Of a stretch of DNA of 64,000 nt, positions 1 through 11,504 are shown piece by piece. This DNA comes from Rhizomys pruinosus (lineage: Eukaryota; Chordata; Mammalia; Rodentia; Spalacidae). Each line of letters starts with the position of its first letter. The stretch's first letter is position 1. The stretch covers positions 270,447 to 334,446 of the forward strand of contig VZQC01001600.1 in NCBI GenBank assembly GCA_009823505.1, in the 5' to 3' direction. The notes beneath the pieces were generated by a model. The model was given only the letters and a program-made list of their open reading frames with translations. It ran no database searches and had not been told where the DNA came from. Made by a program: the position numbers and the translations under genes.

Positions 1-470
1 GTAGTTCAACCATCCTTGGTGTCTGAAAGGCCCGAAGATAGATTGCCACAGAGGCTCTCAATTCACGAAAGCCAGAAGATCAGAGTGAACTTGCACACTA
101 TTGGCTCCAGGATTTTTTCACCTGCAGCATAGCAGCTATTTGAAGTTGCTGTTGCTGCTGTAGTTTTGATTTTTGGCTTTCTATAAAGAGGATACTCAGT
201 AATGTCTAGAGCTCCTTTTATGTTCCACCTGTGGAAGAGGCTATGCACCAGTAGATACCAGGGACACTGCTAAATGTTGTGTAATGCACAGAACAGCCTC
301 ATGGTAGAGAATGGTTTTGTCCAACTTATCAATATTTCAACTGCTGAGAACTGTCTTATTAGAGCAACTGAGGTCAAATTGATACATGAAATAAGTCAGA
401 CAGTATCTGATATCTCCTGAACACACAAAAAAAATTAGTTCAATTTTATTTATAAACCAAGTCCATCCTC

Positions 471-474
<4 letters not shown>
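1..474. other. Plain sequence, nothing recognised
   Basis: No gene or repeat that I can identify. Confidence 0.4.
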
Positions 475-513
<39 letters not shown>

Positions 514-537
514 AGAGAGAGAGAGAAAGAGAGAGAG
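475..537. repeat. (GT)n(GA)n microsatellite
   Basis: About 18 GT units followed by an imperfect GA tract. Confidence 0.97.
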
Positions 538-539
538 TA

Positions 540-868
540 TCTGTGTGTCTGCATTTTGCATACCTGTGAGTATGCATGCTTATATAAGTGTGCATGTATG
601 TGGAGCTCACAGGTTGATGACAAATATCTTCCTCAATTACTCTCCACTTCATTTACTGAGGCAGGAACCCTCATTCAGCCTGGATCTTGATAATTCTGGT
701 CTAGTTAGTCAGCTTGCCTTAGTGATCCTGTCTGATCATCCCAAATGCTGGGATTAGGGATGGCCAGCAACATTCAATAGGCTTCTTATGTGGGATCCAA
801 AGTCTGATCCTTATGTTTGCATAGCAAGAGCTTAATCCACTGACTCATCTCTCCAACTCACCTGCTAG
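540..868 (-). mobile_element. B3 SINE
   Basis: Antisense B3 body ending in 'cactgactcatctctccaactc', the complement of the tRNA-derived B2/B3 5' end. It abuts the (GT)n(GA)n tract at 475-537. Confidence 0.75.
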
Positions 869-1306
869 GTTTTACTTTTTGCATACTCAACAAACTCATT
901 CAAAACTCTTAGATTTTCCTCTCAGACAGAATAAGCTCAGGCATGGATAGATCTGCACCCTACTGTCTCCCAGAGTGGATGGGACAATCCCTATTAGCCA
1001 TCTTGTGTATTCATTCCTGGCTTTCCCTCTGTGCTATAAGTGCAGAACAATTTTCTCAGCCATAACACTGCAAAAGATGGCCCTGTTCTTTATGAGTCAC
1101 TATGGAATTAGTAATAGCCCACAGTGGCCAAGAACAAGATATTTGCACTGTGATGCAATATTTAATGTAATATTTGTGCTACATCTACCTCCAGAGTTCC
1201 TGCCTTTATATCTGTCTTTGAGTTGATGTGCTCCAATGCTCTTCAGAACCAGATCTGCCTCTTCTGCCCAGTTTTAGAGACTAGAAAAATGTTCAACATT
1301 TTTATT

Positions 1307-1309
<3 letters not shown>
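869..1309. other. Plain sequence, nothing recognised
   Basis: The longest open frame here (975-1226, plus) has no recognisable similarity and is not supported as a gene. Confidence 0.4.

Positions 1310-1351
<42 letters not shown>
1310..1351. repeat. (CT)n microsatellite
   Basis: About 21 uninterrupted CT units at the A-rich end of the adjoining minus-strand SINE. Confidence 0.97.
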
Positions 1352-1353
<2 letters not shown>

Positions 1354-1675
1354 ACATGTACATGTATTTGTTAGTGTGTGCATGTAGTGTGTGCATGTGC
1401 ACACCTGTGCAAGTGTATACCTGGGAAGACCAGAGGTCAGTGTTGGACTTCTTCAATTGCTCCTTTTCTTTTATTAAGACAGGGTATCTCACTGAACCTG
1501 AACATTATCAGTTCAGCTAAGCTGGCAGGCCAATAAGCTCCAGGCCTCCATCTGTGTGCACCCCCAGTTCTAGGCTTGCAGCTCTTCAGCCTCTGTGGTT
1601 AGCTTTTTTCTTGACATCTGGAGATGGGTACTCAGGACCTCCTGCTTTTAGATCAACGTCATCTCCCTGACCCTC
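1352..1675 (-). mobile_element. B3 SINE, diverged
   Basis: Antisense B3: 'gaccagaggtcagtgttgg ... ttattaagacagggtatctcactgaac ... ctcaggacctcctgcttttag'. Confidence 0.65.
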
Positions 1676-1891
1676 AGTCCAAAATTTTGAAAGCTTCCAA
1701 TACTTAATTCAGATAAACATAAACAACAGTTGTCTTTCTAAAAGCTATCCAATTCATAAAACTCTAGTGTACATGTTCGTTTCCCCTCAAACTGCCATGC
1801 TCCTATTTCAATACCCCATTTTCTTGTTCACTTCATCCTATCTCAATGGTAAGTATGTGTGTTTCACATGATTATAGCTCACAATCAACAC

Positions 1892-2078
1892 TCTAGAGTG
1901 ATGTGTCAGCAGTTAAGACTTGAATATGGTTCCCAACCCTCATATCAGATGGCTAACAGCTGCCTGTAACTCCAACTCCAAGAAATCCAATGTCCTCTTC
2001 TGGCCTCCATAGGCAATGTGCTCACATGAACATGCCCACAGCAAACACAAACATGCATACACATAAATAAAAATAAAA
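1892..2078 (+). mobile_element. B2 SINE
   Basis: B2 body with 'tgtaactccaactccaagaaatccaatgtcctcttctggcctcca' and the usual 'acatgcatacacataaataaa' end. Confidence 0.8.
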
Positions 2079-2222
2079 GCCAGGCATGGTGGTGCACACC
2101 TAGCACTCATAAGGCAGAGGCAGGTGGCAGGTCTCTGTGAATTCAAGGCCAGCCTGGTCTACATAGAGAGAGCTCCAGGCCAGCTGGGACTAAAGGGAGA
2201 CCCCGTCTCAAAAATAGCAAAA
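2079..2222 (+). mobile_element. B1 SINE
   Basis: 7SL-derived B1: 'gccaggcatggtggtgcacacc ... aaggccagcctggtctacatagagag', ending in an A-rich tail that became the (AAAT)n tract. Confidence 0.9.
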
Positions 2223-2223
2223 A

Positions 2224-2262
<39 letters not shown>
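2221..2262. repeat. (AAAT)n microsatellite
   Basis: Ten AAAT units grown from the B1 A-tail. Confidence 0.95.
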
Positions 2263-2401
2263 GCCTTGAGCAGAGTTCATGCCTGTGCTCTCTGGAACCT
2301 TGGATGGGTGGTTCCAGGGGTGGGTGTAGGGACCCCAAGCCTCAAGGCAGTTCCTCCTTACCCATCCTGCACTGAGGATGGGTACACCCACACCCAGATT
2401 G

Positions 2402-4474
2402 TTTCACAGCAGAATTCTATAAAACATTTAAAGAGGTCTTACAACCATTACTTCTCAAACTGTTCAGAATACAGAGGGAAATCTCCCAAATTCCTTCTAT
2501 GAAGCCAGCATCACTCTAATACCAAAACAAGGCAAATACACAACCAAAAATGAGAACTATAGACCCATCTTATTAATGAACACAAATGCAAAAATTCTCA
2601 ACAAAACACTTGCAAATTGCATACAGACCCACATCAAAAAGATCATCCATCATGACCAAGTTGGATTCATACCAGAGATGCAAGGATGGTTCAACATATG
2701 TAAATCAATAAATATAAAACACATAAATGGACTGAAAGACAAAAAACACACTATCATCTCAATTGATACAGAAAAAGCCTTTGACAAAATTCAGCATCCC
2801 TTCATGCTTAAAGTCCTAGAGGGGATTGGATGGAAGGAACATTCCTTGACGTAATCAAAGCCATGTACAACAAACCCTCTGCCAACATCATCCTAAATGG
2901 AGAAAAATTAGAAGGATTTCCCTTAAAGGCAAGAACCCCACAAGGCTATACCTTATCGCCACTCCTCTTCAATAAAGTGCTTGAAATGCTTGCTAGGGCA
3001 ATAAGACAAGAAAGGAAAATTAAAGGAGTACTAATTGGAAAAGAGGAAGTTAAACTATCCCTTTTTGTAGATGATATGATAGTTTTCCTAAGGGATGCTA
3101 AAAACTCCACCAGAAAACGCTGAGAAATGATTAAAAGTTTCAGTAAAGTGGCGGGATACAAAACAAACATAGAAAAATCAGCATCCTTCCTTTACAGGAA
3201 CAATAAGACATGGAGAAGAAATATAAGGAGACCTTCCCAACCACAGTAGCCTCAAAAAATACCTGGGAATAAGCCTAACTAAAGACACCAAGGACTTCTA
3301 TAACAAAAATTTTAAAACCTTGAAGAAGGAGATTGAAGATGACATCACAAGATGGAAAGACCTTGCATGATCATGGATTAGAAAAATTAATATAGTAAAA
3401 ATGTCCATTCTACCAAATTAAAATACAGATTCAATGCAATCCCAATCAAAATACCCATGAGATTTTTCACAGACTTGGAAAAAATCATTAAATTTATATG
3501 GAAAAACAAAAAAAACCCTAAAGAGCTAAAGCAACCATGAGCAAAAAGTGCAATACAGGGGGGATTACTTTATCAGACTTCAAGCTATATTATAGGGCTA
3601 TAGTCATAAAGGCAGCCTGGTATTGGGGTATTGGCACAAAAACGGACCCTCTGATCAATGAACCAAAATTGAAGATTCAAACTTCAGCTCATATAATTTC
3701 AGTCACCTCATATTCAACAAAGGGGCCAAAAAAGCTCAATGGAGGAAAGATAGCATCTTCAGCAATGATGCTGGCAAAACTGGATCACCATGTGTAGAAG
3801 AACAAAATTAAACCCCTACATCTCACCCTGTACAAAAATCAACTCCAAGTAGATCAAAGATCTCAACCTGAAACTCGAAACCCTGAAGGTGATAAAAGAA
3901 AAAGTTGGTAGCCACTTAAAAGACATAGGCCTAGGAAAAGCCTTTGTAAACCAAAAAGCAGCTGCATAGGAAATAAGGTCAACAGTGGACAAATGGGACC
4001 TCATCAAACTCAAAATCTTCTGTACAGCTAAAGAAACAATCAAGGAAGTGAAGAGAAAACCCACAGAGTAGGAGGAAACCTTAACCACTGATACATCTGA
4101 CAGAGCATTACCATCCAGAATATATAGACTACTTAAAAAACAAAGAAGTAAGAAAACAAATGACTTACTCAAAAGATGAACTAAAGAGCTGAACAGAGAT
4201 TTCACCAATAAGGAAGTAAATATGGCTGAGAAACATCTTTAAAAATGCTCAACATCATTAATAATTAAGGAAATGCAAATTAAAACCACTCTAAGTTATC
4301 ATCTCATTCCAATAAGACTGGCCAAGATCAAGAATACAAAATACACCAAATGCTAGAGAGGTTGTGGGGAAAGGGGAAACTCTCATCCACTGCTGGTGGG
4401 AATGTAAAGTCCTACAACCACTATGGAAAGCAGCGTGGAAAATCCTTAAAAGACTCAAAGTGAGCCTACCACCT
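2402..4474 (+). mobile_element. LINE-1 ORF2 fragment, 5' part
   Basis: 5'-truncated L1. Reverse transcriptase palm motifs are visible: [17 protein letters not shown] near 2755-2805, and [10 protein letters not shown] near 3056-3087, where the usual FADD is FVDD. Frames are broken by shifts and stops, for example between the pieces at 2576-2854 and 2830-3123 and at the tga near 3121. It runs through the thumb and C-terminal region to 4474, where an LTR interrupts it. It resumes at 5148. It cannot encode an active protein. Confidence 0.92.
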
Positions 4475-5147
4475 TGTAGGGAAGCTTTCTTTTTATGCCC
4501 AACAGGGACCACACAGCCCTGCTAAGGGAGATGGGAACACAGTGCCTGCTTTTCAGACACTGTGGGGAGCTGACCGCTTGGTGCAGAGGCCAGCTGGCTA
4601 CTTCCCGTAGCCCAGCCTGGGTGTTACTTCCAACTCAGGCCCTTAGCCTGGACCCACAAAACGCGTTCCACTCTTAGCTGTGGCTTCTCACCTGCCCAGA
4701 GCCTGGAGAGGAATTTCAGGCTGATAGCTGATCGCCTCCCTTTAGCCAATACCCACTCACAACACCAGCTACCCAGATTGGTGGCCTGCAAAAGGGAAAC
4801 TTTTTCCAACCTACTGGCCACCCGAATGAAATGCAGTCCTACCTTAGCCTGTATGCATGCAATAATTAATAAAAATAACAGCTTGTAATTCCATAAAGAT
4901 GTTACTATGAAATTCAAATTTATTCCTTGTTACAGCCTGCTTTTATAAACTAAATGACATCAGTTCCCAGGACCAATCATAAGTCCCCCAACTCCGTGCC
5001 ACTCTACACCATTGCCCCACCCAGTATCATGCACCTAGGCCATGCTGCTTGCCCCTCCTTGGAGCGGGGCCAGACTCTCAGCCACGTGGTGTCCTGAGGC
5101 ATGGTAGTTGGAAAGCCAGCCTGAAATTCAAGCTGGATTTCCCTACA
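4475..5147. mobile_element. LTR-like insertion (673 bp) inside the L1
   Basis: Begins TGTAGGGAA and ends TTCCCTACA, a perfect 9-bp terminal inverted repeat. It is flanked by CCACCT (4469-4474) and TCACCT (5148-5153), 5 of 6 bases identical. Removing the insert plus one flank copy restores a continuous L1 reading (LKVSLPP then DPLIPLL), proving a clean insertion with 6-bp duplication, which fits an ERVK-type solo LTR. An A-rich stretch with AATAAA-like sequence lies near 4860-4880. I cannot name the family. Confidence 0.8.
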
Positions 5148-5310
5148 TCACCTGACCCACTCATACCCCTCCTGGTTTATACCCCCAAGACTCATCCTAC
5201 CACAAAGATACATGCACAGTTATGTTTATTGCAGCTCTCTTCACAATATCAAAGAGCAGGAACCAATCCAAATGCCTACCATCAAATACTAAAGGAGATC
5301 ATGAACATAA
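5148..5310 (+). mobile_element. LINE-1 ORF2 fragment, continuation
   Basis: Continues the L1 of 2402-4474 after the LTR: DPLIPLLVYTPK ... followed by residues aligned with the ORF2 C terminus (IAALFTI-like and WNQPKC-like region, here degraded). It fades out near 5310. Confidence 0.85.
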
Positions 5311-5627
5311 AGGACTTGATGGAGACCTGATGCTTACATGCAAACTTCCATGGCTTTCCTTGCAGGATAATTGTAAAAAAATAAAATGAAAATACAACAA
5401 AAATGAAAATAAATGAGTTTGGAGCATAGATAGCACAGAGTATACAGAAGTTATTTCTTTCTTTTTATAGAAAAATCCCATTCTAAAAAACTTATTTTCC
5501 AAACTTGGGATCACTTTAAAACTGTTTCAGTCAAACATTAATTAAATTAATTAGCAATAAGACAAATAAAGATATATTTATGCTTTATATACTCAGCCTT
5601 CATCTTCCTGGGCTCTCATACACACAT

Positions 5628-5629
<2 letters not shown>

Positions 5630-5666
<37 letters not shown>
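5630..5666. repeat. (AC)n microsatellite
   Basis: About 18 AC units. Confidence 0.95.
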
Positions 5667-5670
<4 letters not shown>

Positions 5671-6909
5671 AGCCACTAGCCACTATAAAACAATAACAAC
5701 ACAAACCAAGAACACAGTTGAATTGCTTCTTTCACAGGGACATATGAAAGAATAAGAGCTTTCTGATTAATTGTTAAGTGAATGAAGCATTTGTGTTATG
5801 GAAAGTACTCTCTGACAGCACTGTTCCTTCTCCACATACGAAGGCCAATTCAGTTACTCGTTAACTTATCCCAAACCACTATTTTGAGCATCCATGCCTT
5901 ATGAATTAGAACACTAGACACTAGCATCTCAATAACTAATGAGAAACTGCCCTGAACTCAAGCACCTTGCAGTCTGGCTATGGATTCTATACATCCTGCA
6001 AGATGAATGGAGCAGAGAAGAGGATTAAAGGAGAGTTAACATACATAAATAACCATAAGATGTTGTAGATACAATGAAGCACAAAGCAAGCAAGCTTGGA
6101 AAGGAGGAAGGGAGGAGCAGGCAGAGCCTTAGACAGGAGAGGATAAATTCCTTTATACAAAGGGCCATGTGATCAAAGCCTCCTGGAGAAAAGTAGAGGG
6201 AAAGAGCACTCCCACAGAGAAATGGTACACTTGGACCTAGCATGCCTGCAGACACCAATTTCCTTGGAAGTAGTGGGAACACACACCAGGATCTGTGAGC
6301 AGAGATGTCCAAGGAAGGGGCAGGAAACAGAAGCCATGAGTCTGAGTCTTGTACCAGACTCATCTTGAATCAAGTATAAACTTCAAGTCTTACAGCCGGA
6401 GTGACCTTGGACCAACTAATCTCATCCACAAAATTAAATAAATATGTTCCTTCCCTTGAGGAGTCACTGTAGGAGTAAGAGATGGCTTGTAAGTGTACAT
6501 AGAAATGTGTGTATCTTGACAGTACCTTCACGGCAGTGATGATGAAATCCCAACTATGCCATTGATGCTGGGGGTGGTACTATCCCACATCTGACGCTTC
6601 TATACACTGCACCATCTGCAAGATTCTCTTCATCTCCGTGTACTTCACCATTTCCAACCAAGCCTCAGTTCAAAGATCCTAACTCATCTCCAAGCTGAAG
6701 GAAGATGTCCTCCTTCTGACCTCCCTGCTCACATCCTGCTGCCCCTGGCAGGAAACCTCCCACATTCTGTGGTTATCAGTGACTCCTGTTCTCCTTCATC
6801 CTGGTGAGAGGACAAAGGACAAAAAGACACACTTTAAAAAAATGGTTCTGTATCTTACCTCTTTTGTATCTAAATTTTTAATACATAATATATTTCAACT
6901 TATATATTT
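5667..6909. other. Plain sequence, nothing recognised
   Basis: No repeat or gene recognised. Antisense open frames of 66-112 codons between 6025 and 6373 overlap each other and look like chance. Confidence 0.4.
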
Positions 6910-7073
6910 GTGGAAGGATGGGAAGATAGCTTATTCTGTAAAATGGCACCTGGCACCGGTTTCCAAACCCTGACTGGCAGGGACTTGGACGCACCAGTGT
7001 ACCCTAGAACCAAGCTGGACCCAGGACCCTACCCTCACCCCTCTATCCTGAGTGAATAAAGCACAAAGAAAAC

Positions 7074-7117
<44 letters not shown>

Positions 7118-7316
7118 GTCGTAAAAGCATGAAGACCTGAGTTTGGATCCCAGAGACCCATGTTTAAAAAAAAATCCAAGCATGATGTTGTACACTTGTA
7201 ATCCCAGCATTAGATAGCCAAAGCCAGGTGGAAACCTCGAATTCATTGTTTACCCAACTTGGCTGATTTGGTGAGCTCCAGAATCAGTGAGAGACCCTGA
7301 CTCAAAAAATAAGTTA
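6910..7316 (+). mobile_element. B3 SINE interrupted by a poly(A) retrosequence
   Basis: The B3 5' part (aaggatgggaagatagcttattctgtaaaa, about 6913-6943) is separated from its continuation (gtaaaagcatgaagacctgagtttggatccc, from 7121) by the insert at 6944-7115. The B3 end contains 'gtgagctccagaatcagtgagagaccctgactcaaaa'. Confidence 0.7.
6944..7115 (+). pseudogene. Short poly(A)-tailed retrosequence of unknown parent
   Basis: About 130 bases ending in AATAAA (7055-7060), then 14 bases, then 41 consecutive A (7075-7115). This is the 3' end of an mRNA copied by the LINE machinery. It sits inside a B3; the flanks CTGTAAAA (6936-6943) and CTGTCGTAAAA (7116-7126) look like a slightly altered duplication. 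One frame is open to a TAA at 7057-7059 (it begins MAPGTGFQTLTGRD) but I do not recognise it. Confidence 0.65.
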
Positions 7317-7321
7317 GGTGA

Positions 7322-7483
7322 GCAGGGCGTGGTGGCGCATGCCTTTAATCCTAGCACTTGGGAGGCAGAGGCAGGCGGATCTTTGTGAGTTCAAGGCCAG
7401 CCTGGTCTACAGAGTGAGTTCCAGGACAGCTGGGGCTACAGGGAGACCCTGTCTTGAAAAAGACCAGAAAAATAAATAAATAA
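7322..7483 (+). mobile_element. B1 SINE
   Basis: 'gcagggcgtggtggcgcatgcctttaatcctagcacttgggaggcagaggcaggcgg ...' with A-rich tail; one of the better preserved B1 copies. Confidence 0.95.
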
Positions 7484-8027
7484 GGTAGGTGAACTCATTA
7501 GGTTTAAAGAAAGAGAGAAAAAAAAAAGAGCACATGAAATTTCGGAGGAGAAAGCAGTGAAGGGATAGGGGAGGAGTTGGGAGGGAAAAGTAGGATAGAT
7601 TTGATCAAAACGCATTATATTCTTTATGGACTTCTCAAAAAATACAATTTTTCTTAATTACAGGTGGATAGAATTTGAATAAGACACCTGATGTTGACAT
7701 GTGACCATGTGTGTGTGCGCACATGTGAGGAGCACATATGAACATGTATTTATCACACGCCATACATTCACAGAAAGTCTTTGATATTGATAGAAAAATA
7801 GAAAGCTATTTTAGAAAGTGCTAGATTAAAAAGTCTCCCAAGTATTAAACGTATTAAGCATGCAGCAAATAATTGTTTTTTTCTTACAGAAAAAGGGGGC
7901 GATTTGGTTCAAGGAAAATGACTAGGTGAGATAATCACATAGAACACGATTGGAAGGTAGAATGGTGAGATAATACATATCTGCCAAGGTAGAGTTAGAG
8001 ATCTAGGGAAGTTAAATTGGATGTGCA
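7484..8027. other. Plain sequence, nothing recognised
   Basis: A-rich and purine-rich at the start, otherwise unremarkable. Confidence 0.35.
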
Positions 8028-8233
8028 GACTAGAGAGATGGCTCCATGGTGGAGGTTATATGCTGCAGTATATGACCTGAGCCCAGTTTCCAGCAGTCAC
8101 ATTAGGTAGCTCATCATTACCTGTATCTTGGGCTCCATGGAATAAAATGCCCTCTTTTGGCTTCCTAGAATAACTGCACAAATGTGCACATAGCCAAACT
8201 GACACATATATACATACACATAAATTTCAAAAC
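8028..8233 (+). mobile_element. B2 SINE
   Basis: 'actagagagatggctccatggtgg ... aaaatgccctcttttggcttcc ... tacatacacataaa'. Confidence 0.8.
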
Positions 8234-8332
8234 AGAGGAAGGCAGATCTCTGTGATAACAAGGCCAGCCTTGTCTACATAGCGAGCACTAGGCCAGTGGG
8301 GGAAACTTAGTGAGACTTTAGCTCAGAAAAAA
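8234..8332 (+). mobile_element. B1 fragment
   Basis: Right portion of a B1: 'gaggaaggcagatctctgtgataacaaggccagccttgtctacatagcgag' with A-tail. Confidence 0.75.
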
Positions 8333-8397
8333 AAAATTAATTCAATGTGTGAAGTATGTAGAAAAGCATTGCACCATTGTGCCTTTTGAATCATAAT

Positions 8398-8594
8398 TCT
8401 GTGTAGTCCTGGCTGGCCTCAAGCTTGCTATGTAGCTGAGGATGACTTTGAACATCTGATTATCTGCCTCTACCTCCTGAATGCTGGGATTACAAGTATG
8501 CATCACCAATGCACAGTTTTATATGCTATTGGGGATAAGCCTCGGGATTTCATGTACTAGGCAAATTACCAACAGAGCTACATCCCTGAGTCTT
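8398..8594 (-). mobile_element. B4 SINE (B1-ID composite)
   Basis: Antisense B1-like part (tgtagtcctggctggcctcaagc ... ctgggattacaagtatgcatcacc) followed by the complement of an ID-like tRNA head ending 'accaacagagctacatccctgag'. Confidence 0.75.
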
Positions 8595-9215
8595 TAGAGT
8601 AGAATTTTTAAAACCAGCAATGAGCTAATGAGAAAAAGTTTTTATTGTGGTGTAGTGCACTAGAAGTGAGGATTCCAGTAAAGAAATGAGGATCCCAGTA
8701 AAGTTTCTTTTCTAGTCCAGGAGGAGATGACTGTGGGCAATCAGGGCAATGATGATAGAGGTGAAAAGGATGGTTAGAATAGAGATGAACTAAGGACTGG
8801 ATTTGAAAGGATTAGTGCCGATGAACTGGATTGTGGATTAAGGACAAGAACAAGATGATCCTTGTGTTTGAATTGAAGAAAGAGTACTTGTTATCATTTA
8901 ATGAAGTGAGGAGTTAGGTAGCAAGTATTAAAAATTCTTGTTTTAATATATTGTTGGTGTCATTCTGTAGACATTTACATGCTCATATCTAGTACAATTT
9001 GGCATCTGAGAAAAGAGGTCAAGAGAGAGCTTATTGTGGTCGACCACTCTATCTGTGTTCAGCTTCAAGTGGTTAAATCTGCAGGATTTATTAAGGTCAC
9101 AACAGCCGGAAGTCACACAGCAAAGGGCCTAACACCTTCAAGAGTTATGTGGGATGCCAACTCATATTTCTTATTGTCCGACCATAAAACCTCCTGCAAG
9201 GTGTTTCTTTTTTTC
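8595..9215. other. Plain sequence, nothing recognised
   Basis: Contains a small imperfect direct repeat (gaggattccagtaaag / gaggatcccagtaaag) near 8667-8704. No gene. Confidence 0.35.
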
Positions 9216-9540
9216 CCCTTGTTTATTTTTTCAAAGCCAAATTTTATTGAAGCTTTGAGCATTTCATACAAAATTTCCAATCAAATCTAGACCCAGTCCC
9301 CCTTCCTTGCCCCCCCATCAAAGCTCATGCATTCTGCCAAACATGTTTTTCAAATTTTTTTCAGTCTCTTTTAAAATTTTTAATACAGAAATTTACTGTT
9401 TCAGGCAGAAGTTGACTGTTTCAGTCAGCTCTTTATAGAGAAGAGTATTTTGCTTTGGTACACCATAGGTTAGACATGTTCATTCCAGTTACCATAGTTA
9501 CCACAGCTCTTGTGCATCTAACCCTGGTATCCATGTTACC
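9216..9540 (-). mobile_element. LINE-1 3' end
   Basis: Antisense L1 tail: 'ttattgaagctttgagcatttcatacaa ... gtcccccttccttgccccc ... catgcattctgcc'. The same terminal block occurs in six other copies in this window. Confidence 0.75.
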
Positions 9541-9612
9541 TGTTCATGCTGAAGCCATATAGATATTTAAAGTTTTAAAGACTTTGAGTCCTTTGAGAAG
9601 CCAGAGAAGTCA

Positions 9613-9770
9613 CTAGGATAGGCACAAGTCACCCTAATGATTTGAAGGATACCATTTTTTTTTCCTTTTTATTCTCAAAGACAAAAGAATTCAGTGACAC
9701 AGAGGGAAGAAAATACAAAGAGAAATGGTTGGATGGTAATCATTTAGAATAAAAGGAAATGCCGTGTCTT
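9613..9770. repeat. Diverged local direct repeat, copy A
   Basis: 'ctaggataggcacaagtcaccctaatgatttgaaggataccattttt ... ggtaatcatttagaat' matches copy B at 10363-10500, offset about 750. Confidence 0.7.
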
Positions 9771-10093
9771 TACATTATACTCAAAAGTGCCGGGGGTTTC
9801 TGCTTTAAGACATTTAGAGACTTGGTTTGAAACTTTGTTGAAACTCTTCAAATAATAACATTACCTGTATTTTCCAATATGGTGGACATTTATGTGTCTA
9901 TCAAGTTCTAATATCCTTTTTTCTCTGGAGTGCATACATTTCATGATCTACCTACAAACCATCTGGACCCCCTGATTGTTTCTTTTCCTTATTCATGTGG
10001 TGGCCTCCTCTATTCCATTCATTGGTGTGTGGAGTATAATCTTAATCCTAATCAATGAAAACTGAGGGGAAATAAGTGAGGGAGAAATTCACA

Positions 10094-10310
10094 GGGCTGG
10101 AGAAATGGCTAAGTGATTAAGAGCTCTGGATGATCTTGCAGAAAACCAGGGTTTGATTCCAGGCATCCACATGGTGGCTAGCAGCCATTCATAACTCCAG
10201 TCCCAGCACCTACTTCTGGCTTCTGTGGGCATTTCACAAAATGTATAAACTTACATACATGCAGGTATAATGCTCATAAACATAAAATAAAAATAAATAA
10301 ATAAAAATTT
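10094..10310 (+). mobile_element. B2 SINE
   Basis: 'cagggctggagaaatggctaagtgattaagagctc ... ggtttgattccaggcatccacatggtggc ... ataaaataaaaataaata'. It lies between the two copies of the local duplication. Confidence 0.92.
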
Positions 10311-10362
10311 AAAAGAAACAGAAGCAAAGAAATTTCTCTGTGTCCATTGGGCATCGTGAATT

Positions 10363-10500
10363 CTAAGATAGGCATGAGTCACTCTGATTATTTATAGGAT
10401 ACCATTTTTCCTTTATATTCCCACAGAGAAAAGAAAATACAAGTAAATGATTTCATAGCAGTCATTTAGAATCAAAGTAGATGGTGCATCTATCAAAAAT
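10363..10500. repeat. Diverged local direct repeat, copy B
   Basis: 'ctaagataggcatgagtcactctgattatttataggataccattttt ... gcagtcatttagaat'; see copy A. Confidence 0.7.
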
Positions 10501-10570
10501 TCTAGGATGGTAATGAACTTGAAGCAGAAATATATCACCAAGAAAAGCCATTCAGGAATGCCAAAGTAAA

Positions 10571-10873
10571 GGGCTATGGGTGTGGCTCAGTTGGTAGAGT
10601 GCTTACCTAACATATATGGCACCCTGGGTTCTATCCCCAGCACCAGGCAGAGTAGTGAGTGCCTATAATCTAACACATTGGAAGTGGGGGTAAAACTTCA
10701 AAGCCAGGTGTATGAGACCCTATCTTTTTTTTTTTCTTTTTTTTTTGTCTTTATTGAGACAAGGTCTCCCTGTAGCCCCAGCTGGCAGGGAACTCACTAT
10801 GTAGACCAGGCTGGCCTTGAACTCACAGTTACCTGCCTGCCTCTGCCTCCCAAGTACTAGGAGATCCCATCTT
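10571..10873 (+). mobile_element. B4 SINE (ID-B1) split by a B1
   Basis: An ID-type head, 'ggctatgggtgtggctcagttggtagagtgcttacc ... ggttctatccccagcacca', leads into a B1-like tail ending 'gagaccctatct'. An antisense B1 (10725-10860) interrupts it, flanked by gagaccctatct / gagatcccatct, a diverged target-site duplication. Confidence 0.8.
10725..10860 (-). mobile_element. B1 SINE inserted in B4
   Basis: 'gagacaaggtctccctgtagccccagctggcagggaactcactatgtagaccaggctgg ... ctcccaagtactagg'; poly(T) at its left end. Confidence 0.9.
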
Positions 10874-10876
10874 AAT

Positions 10877-10997
10877 GAAAGAAAGAGAGAAAGAGAGAAA
10901 GAGAGAAAGAGAGAAAGAGAGAAAGAGAGAAAGAAAGAAAGGAAGGAAGGAAGGAAGGAAGGAAGGAAGGAAGGAAGGAAGGAAGGAAGGGAGGAAG
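10877..10997. repeat. (GAAA/GAGA)n(GGAA)n purine tract
   Basis: About 120 bases of pure purine on the plus strand: GAAAGAGA units, then 13 GGAA units. Confidence 0.96.
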
Positions 10998-11354
10998 AAT
11001 TTCTACTAACAGACTTTCCATATTGTAACATTCTCATATTTTAGTTCTTTTGGATAAATTACTTAGAATTTTTCTCATTTTGTATATTTTCAGCCAACAA
11101 CATTTCAATGAATAAAATTTCCATGCTCTTTAACTCACGCCAGACCTCAAAGACCATGATTATTTTAAAGGTGGAGGGCAGAGAAGTGAGAAAGTAAATT
11201 CTCACTCAGTGCGTGTTCTGAAATAATTCTGCATGGTGAGGTTGTTGTCCATACGTCAATGTGTAACAGTTAACAGTGTGGCTTCTATTTAAAACAATGA
11301 GTGGGGAAATGTATACAACCATTTTTCCTTCCTAATCCTCTGATTTCTTATCTT
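10998..11354. other. Plain sequence, nothing recognised
   Basis: No gene or repeat recognised. Confidence 0.35.
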
Positions 11355-11504
11355 ATGAACCCCAGCAAGATGGCTGAGTGGGCAAAGGTGTTTCCAACCA
11401 AGCCCCAGGTGGCCTGCATTTCATCCTTGGGACACACAGGTGGGAGGAGAGAAACAACTTCTGCAAATATCCCCTGACTTCCACACATGTACCATGGAAT
11501 GAGC

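Noticed and set aside
2576..3123. Reverse transcriptase-like frames as an active gene
   Set aside because: They are pieces of a frameshifted L1 with FVDD in place of FADD and an LTR inserted further downstream.
10877..10997. Charged Lys/Glu/Arg-rich frames over the purine tract
   Set aside because: Translation of a GAAA/GGAA microsatellite; no coding evidence.
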